Assembly (NCBI GenBank): GCA_947179155.2
Contig: OX359278.1
Location: forward strand, 12,421,879 to 12,485,878
Direction of reading: 5' to 3'
Origin: Hedera helix
Lineage: Eukaryota > Streptophyta > Magnoliopsida > Apiales > Araliaceae
DNA length: 64,000 bases
Position 1 is the stretch's first letter, and every line of letters begins with the position of its first letter. Made by a program: the position numbers and the translations under genes. Of the stretch, positions 60,316-64,000 are shown piece after piece. The notes below the pieces were generated by a model. That model was not told the origin of the DNA, did not search any database, and worked only from the letters and a program-made list of their open reading frames with translations.

Positions 60316-62490
60316 GTGGGAGGGAGCAAGGTGAGTAACGTCGCCCCGACAACTACACCAAGAGGCCTGGACTGTCCAACGGCAAAGATCTTCAACATGT
60401 TAGTGAGAGATGCGATGGCATCTCAAGATGTAATGTCATGTATTATTCCGATAAACTCCATAAATGCTTATGTGTTATTTGACTCGGGTGCTACTTGCTC
60501 ATTTGTTTCATATGAATTTGCTAAAAAAATTGAATATACCTAATGAGAACTTAGATTTTCCCTTGAATATGGAAATTGCGAATAGGGAAATCATCCTTGT
60601 TAGACACGTCCTTAAGAAATGTTGCATAATGATTAAGGGTTAAGATTTAAAGGTGGATTTATTCCCATTCAATTAGGGGAATTCAATGTAATTATAGGTA
60701 TGGATTGCTTGACTAATCACAAAGAGGCAATTGATTGGCAACGAAAGTGCGTAAACCTTTAAAAATGTCGAAGTCAAAGGTCATGTTCAACAGAAATCAG
60801 TTACGAAGAAAATATTGTTATTTGTTAGAAATGCAAGCAAATTGATTATTAAAGAAATGGTGTCAATGCTATTTGACTTATATCGTAGATACTCAATGGA
60901 AAGAGTTAAATATAGATCAAATACCAATCATAAGAAAATTCACAGATGTGTTTTCCAATGACTTATCAAGTCTCCCACCTGAAGAGAGATCGAGTTTGTC
61001 ATCGACTTAACACCAAAAACTGCACCAATTTTGAAGGCTCCATATAGGATGACACCTATGGAAATGAAGAACTTAATGGTACAGTTGCAACAACTATTGG
61101 AAAAGAAGTACATTCAACCTAATGTTTCTCCATAGGGAGCACCTATGTTATTTGTCAAGAAAAAGGATGGAACTTTGTGATTATGCGTTGATTATCGTGA
61201 ACTGAATAAGTTGACCATAACAAATAAGTATCCATTACCTAGGATTAATGACTTATTTGATCAATTGAAGGGAGCTGAACACTTTTCTAAGATTGATCTA
61301 CAGTCAGGTTACCATCCACTAAAGGCTAGAAAGGAAGATATGCCGAAGACAGTGTTTTGAACATGTTATGGACATTACGGGTTCTTGGTAATGTACTTTG
61401 GATTAACGAATGCACTGGCAACATTCACGGAGTTAATGAATAGGGTTTTTAGGTCAAGTCTAGACAAGTATGTAGTGGTATTCATCGATGATATCTTGAT
61501 ATACTCGAAAACACCAAAAAAATATACTAAATACTTGATAAGTGTAGAAATTCTACGAAAGGAACAACTCTATGACAAATTATAAAAATATGAGTTCTGA
61601 CTAGAAAAGGTTCAGTTCTTGGAATATGTGATTAACAAGAACGGAATAGCAGTGGATCCATCAAATAATGAAGCGGTGGTGAATTAGGAGCAACCACAGA
61701 GACCCACCAAAGTAAGAAGTTTCTTAGGTTTAGCGGTATTACAGGAGATTTATCAAAGACTTTTCAAAAATAGAAACTTTGTTAACCAATTTAACAAGAA
61801 AGACAGTGAAGTATTTAAGGACAGATAAATGTGAAGAAAGCTTTCAAAAGTTAAATAAGAGAGTAAGTGAGGCACTGATATTATCTTTACCAGATAATAG
61901 TAGAGGTCTTGTGGTTTATAGTGATGTCTCACATAAAGGATTAGGTTGTTTTTTGATACAACATGAAAAAGTCATTGCTTATGCTTCGCGACAATTAAAA
62001 AATGATGAGATAAGGTATCCTACTCATGATTTAAAATTAGCAGCGATAGTATTTGCTTTAAAATTTTGGAGGCATTACTTATATGGAGAAAAATGTGAAA
62101 TTTATATAGATCATAAGAGTTTGAAGTATATTTTCACACAGTATGAGCTAAACATGAGGCAAAGACGGTGGCTGTAATTGATAAAGAATTATGACTGTGA
62201 GATTCTATATCATCTAGGGAAAGCCAACGTAGTTACAGATGCATTAAGCATGAAGGATCAAGATAAACTAAATGTATTAATAATTCAGAATGAGTTGCTC
62301 AAGAAATTTGCTAGACTCAACATTGAAGTGAGGGTTCCTTCCATCTCAACGAGAAAATTATTTGTAATGGAGGATCACTCAACTCTGTTGGGTAGAATCA
62401 AAGAAATCCAAGATAATGATATAGAGTATGAGAAAATGAAAGATAAGATAACCAAGAATGTGAATAATAAGTTCAAACTGAAAAATGAAT
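60316..62490 (+). pseudogene. L1 pol, protease, reverse transcriptase and RNase H, decayed
   Basis: The aspartic protease active site DSGAT is at 60481-60495. The reverse transcriptase spans about 61000-61640, with a YRELNKLT-type region, FGLTNA and the catalytic FIDDIL at 61481-61498. RNase H follows at about 61880-62250 (VVYSDVSHKGLG, ending near the HLGKANVVTDALS linker). At least five in-frame stops and a few frame changes interrupt it. The order protease-RT-RNase H-integrase is that of Ty3/gypsy elements. Confidence 0.85.
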
Positions 62491-62539
62491 GAATTATAAG
62501 ATTCGAATCAAGAATATGGGTACCTTCTGTATAAGAATT

Positions 62540-63805
62540 GAAAGAAGAGATCATGTCAGAAGTACATAGTACTAAGTTTTTAGTACACCCAGATAGTACC
62601 AAAATGTACAAAGACATGCGTCAACATTTCTGGTGGCCAAACATAAAAAGGAAGATGAACCGAATTCATTAATAGGTGTTTGACATACCAACGGGTTAAG
62701 TTGGAGCATCAAAGACCAAGCGAGTTGTTACAACCGTTGAAAATTCCAGAGTAGAAATGAGAGTATATTACAATGAATTTTGAAGTAGGACTTCCCACTA
62801 CACAAAAGGGTCATGATGTAACTTGGGTGATAGTGGACCGACTAACCAAGTCTGCTCATTTTCTACTAATCAAGGTTAAGTTCATCCTAAATAGATTAGC
62901 CAAATTATATATTAAGAAGGTTATATCTAGGCATAGGGTTCCAATTTCAATCGTGTCTGATCGAGATCCAAGGTTCACACCGAACTTTTGAAAAAGCCTT
63001 CAAGAACATATCATGACACAGTTGAGATTAAGGACGATTTACCATCCACAGACTAATGGCCAAAGTGAAAGGACAATTCAAACGTTAGAAGATATGCTGA
63101 AAGCATGCATGATGGACTTTAAAGGGAGTTAGAAAGATCACTTACCTTTGGTAGAATTCGCATACAACAATAGTTACCATGCTAATATTGGAATGTCACC
63201 GTACTAAGCCTTATATGGGAAAAATTGTAGAACACCTATATGTTGGGACGAAGTTAGCGAACGACAAATGATTGGACTAGAATTAGTTCAGCAAACGACA
63301 GAAGTAGTTCAAGTCATCCAAGGAAGATTACGAGTTACACAAGAACGACAAAAGAGATATGCATATCAACACAGACTGAAAAGAGACTTTGAAGTCGGAA
63401 GTCATATCTTCTTAAAAGTGTCTACCTAGAAAGGGAAGATTCATTTTGGAAAGAAAGAAAAATTGAGTCTAAGGTTTATAGGACCATTTGAGATATTAAG
63501 GACAATAGGTGAAGTAGTTTATGAATTAGCCTTGCCTCAAGAACTAAAATATATACATAATGTATTTCATGTTTCAGTATTGCGCCCCTATAAACCCGAC
63601 TACAAACACGTTATTGATTTCGAACCAATCCAAATCGAGAAGGATCTAAATTATGAAGATATTCCTGTTAAAATCGTTGATAGGAAAGAACAAGTATTAA
63701 TATATAGAGTAATACCTTCAATTAAGGTAATATGGAAAAATCAGTTCATAGAAGATGCTACGTGAGAGCTAGAAATGAAGATAGATTATCCGCATTTATT
63801 TTCTT
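62540..63805 (+). pseudogene. L1 pol, integrase with C-terminal chromodomain-type module, decayed
   Basis: The integrase includes the HFWWPNIKR region, the core around GHDVTWVIVDRLTKSAHFL and SDRDPRFT, HPQTNGQSERTIQ, and the GPFEI.R.IG..YEL.LP module with HNVFHVSVLR. The tail reads VKIVDRKEQV and VIWKN and would end in a WE(P)E.. stretch as in Tekay/Del chromodomains; the Trp there is now a stop (63763). Six or more Trp codons across the integrase have become stops. It is inactive. Confidence 0.8.
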
Positions 63806-63824
63806 AATATTATACTGTAATTGT

Positions 63825-63853
63825 GAGGACGAAATTCTTGTAAAGAGGGTTAA
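63825..63853 (+). other. L1 polypurine-tract region
   Basis: GAGGACGAAATTCTT followed by GTAAAGAGGGTTAA directly precedes the 3' LTR start, the typical end of a chromovirus interior. Confidence 0.7.
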
Positions 63854-64000
63854 TGTAATGCTCTGAACTTCGAAGAATATTCTAATTCAACTTTATATGA
63901 ATAAATAAAGAATTACACTTTAAATGTGTTATGAAATTTTCTTATGTGTTTATTTTTGTTTTTCATTTCAAGAATCTAACTTAAACAATTATTAGAAAAA
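63854..64000 (+). mobile_element. Start of the L1 3' LTR, cut by the window edge
   Basis: It begins TGTAATGCTCTGAACTTCG and matches 13423-13570 at roughly 88%. Divergence of this order between the LTRs of one element indicates an old insertion, if the two are a true pair. Confidence 0.75.

Overview
The window is AT-rich nuclear DNA of a flowering plant, most likely a eudicot. The signs are multi-exon genes with GT-AG introns, Ty3/gypsy chromovirus, hAT, CACTA and Stowaway elements, and fragments of plant-specific gene families (ERF, CHUP1-like, cysteine synthase). I cannot name the species. All calls come from reading the sequence by eye, so identities and family names are my recognition and not search results.

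Layout. Positions 1-7250 hold the one gene that looks intact: five exons on the + strand encoding a 196-residue single-pass membrane protein of unknown function. Its 4.1-kb third intron carries an unusual palindrome- and hairpin-rich repeat. Positions 7250-13422 are intergenic: a fold-back element with inverted 4-coumarate:CoA-ligase-like fragments, a Stowaway-like MITE, a triplicated ~270-bp repeat and other MITE pieces.

From 13423 to the right edge the DNA is a nest of transposons. A degraded chromovirus (called L1 here) has its 5' LTR at 13423, decayed gag-pol at 59297-63805 and a 3' LTR that starts at 63854 and runs off the window. A second LTR element (L2) begins at 15775, inside the L1 LTR. 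Its ~4.3-kb 5' LTR is split by a 2,033-bp hAT element (17716-19748) and a 12.7-kb CACTA element (CACTA-A, 21162-33905). L2 has a primer-binding site at 34854, only 1.9 kb of non-coding interior and a truncated 3' LTR (36764-37054). Next comes an open reading frame split by a 21.6-kb CACTA element (CACTA-B, 37237-58790), which itself contains a 4.3-kb CACTA element of another family (CACTA-C, 40864-45187).

The CACTA elements are gene-capture (Pack-type) elements. A carries pieces of cysteine synthase and of a COP1-interacting-protein-related gene. B carries an ERF014-like AP2 gene, an FUBP-like KH gene, a NASP-like TPR exon and several unidentified exons. C carries a kinase exon and a CHUP1-like exon. 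Many pieces keep splice sites and reading frame, but several have lost key residues. A and B share about 1.2 kb at their right ends, including a short terminal exon with the same frame and stop.
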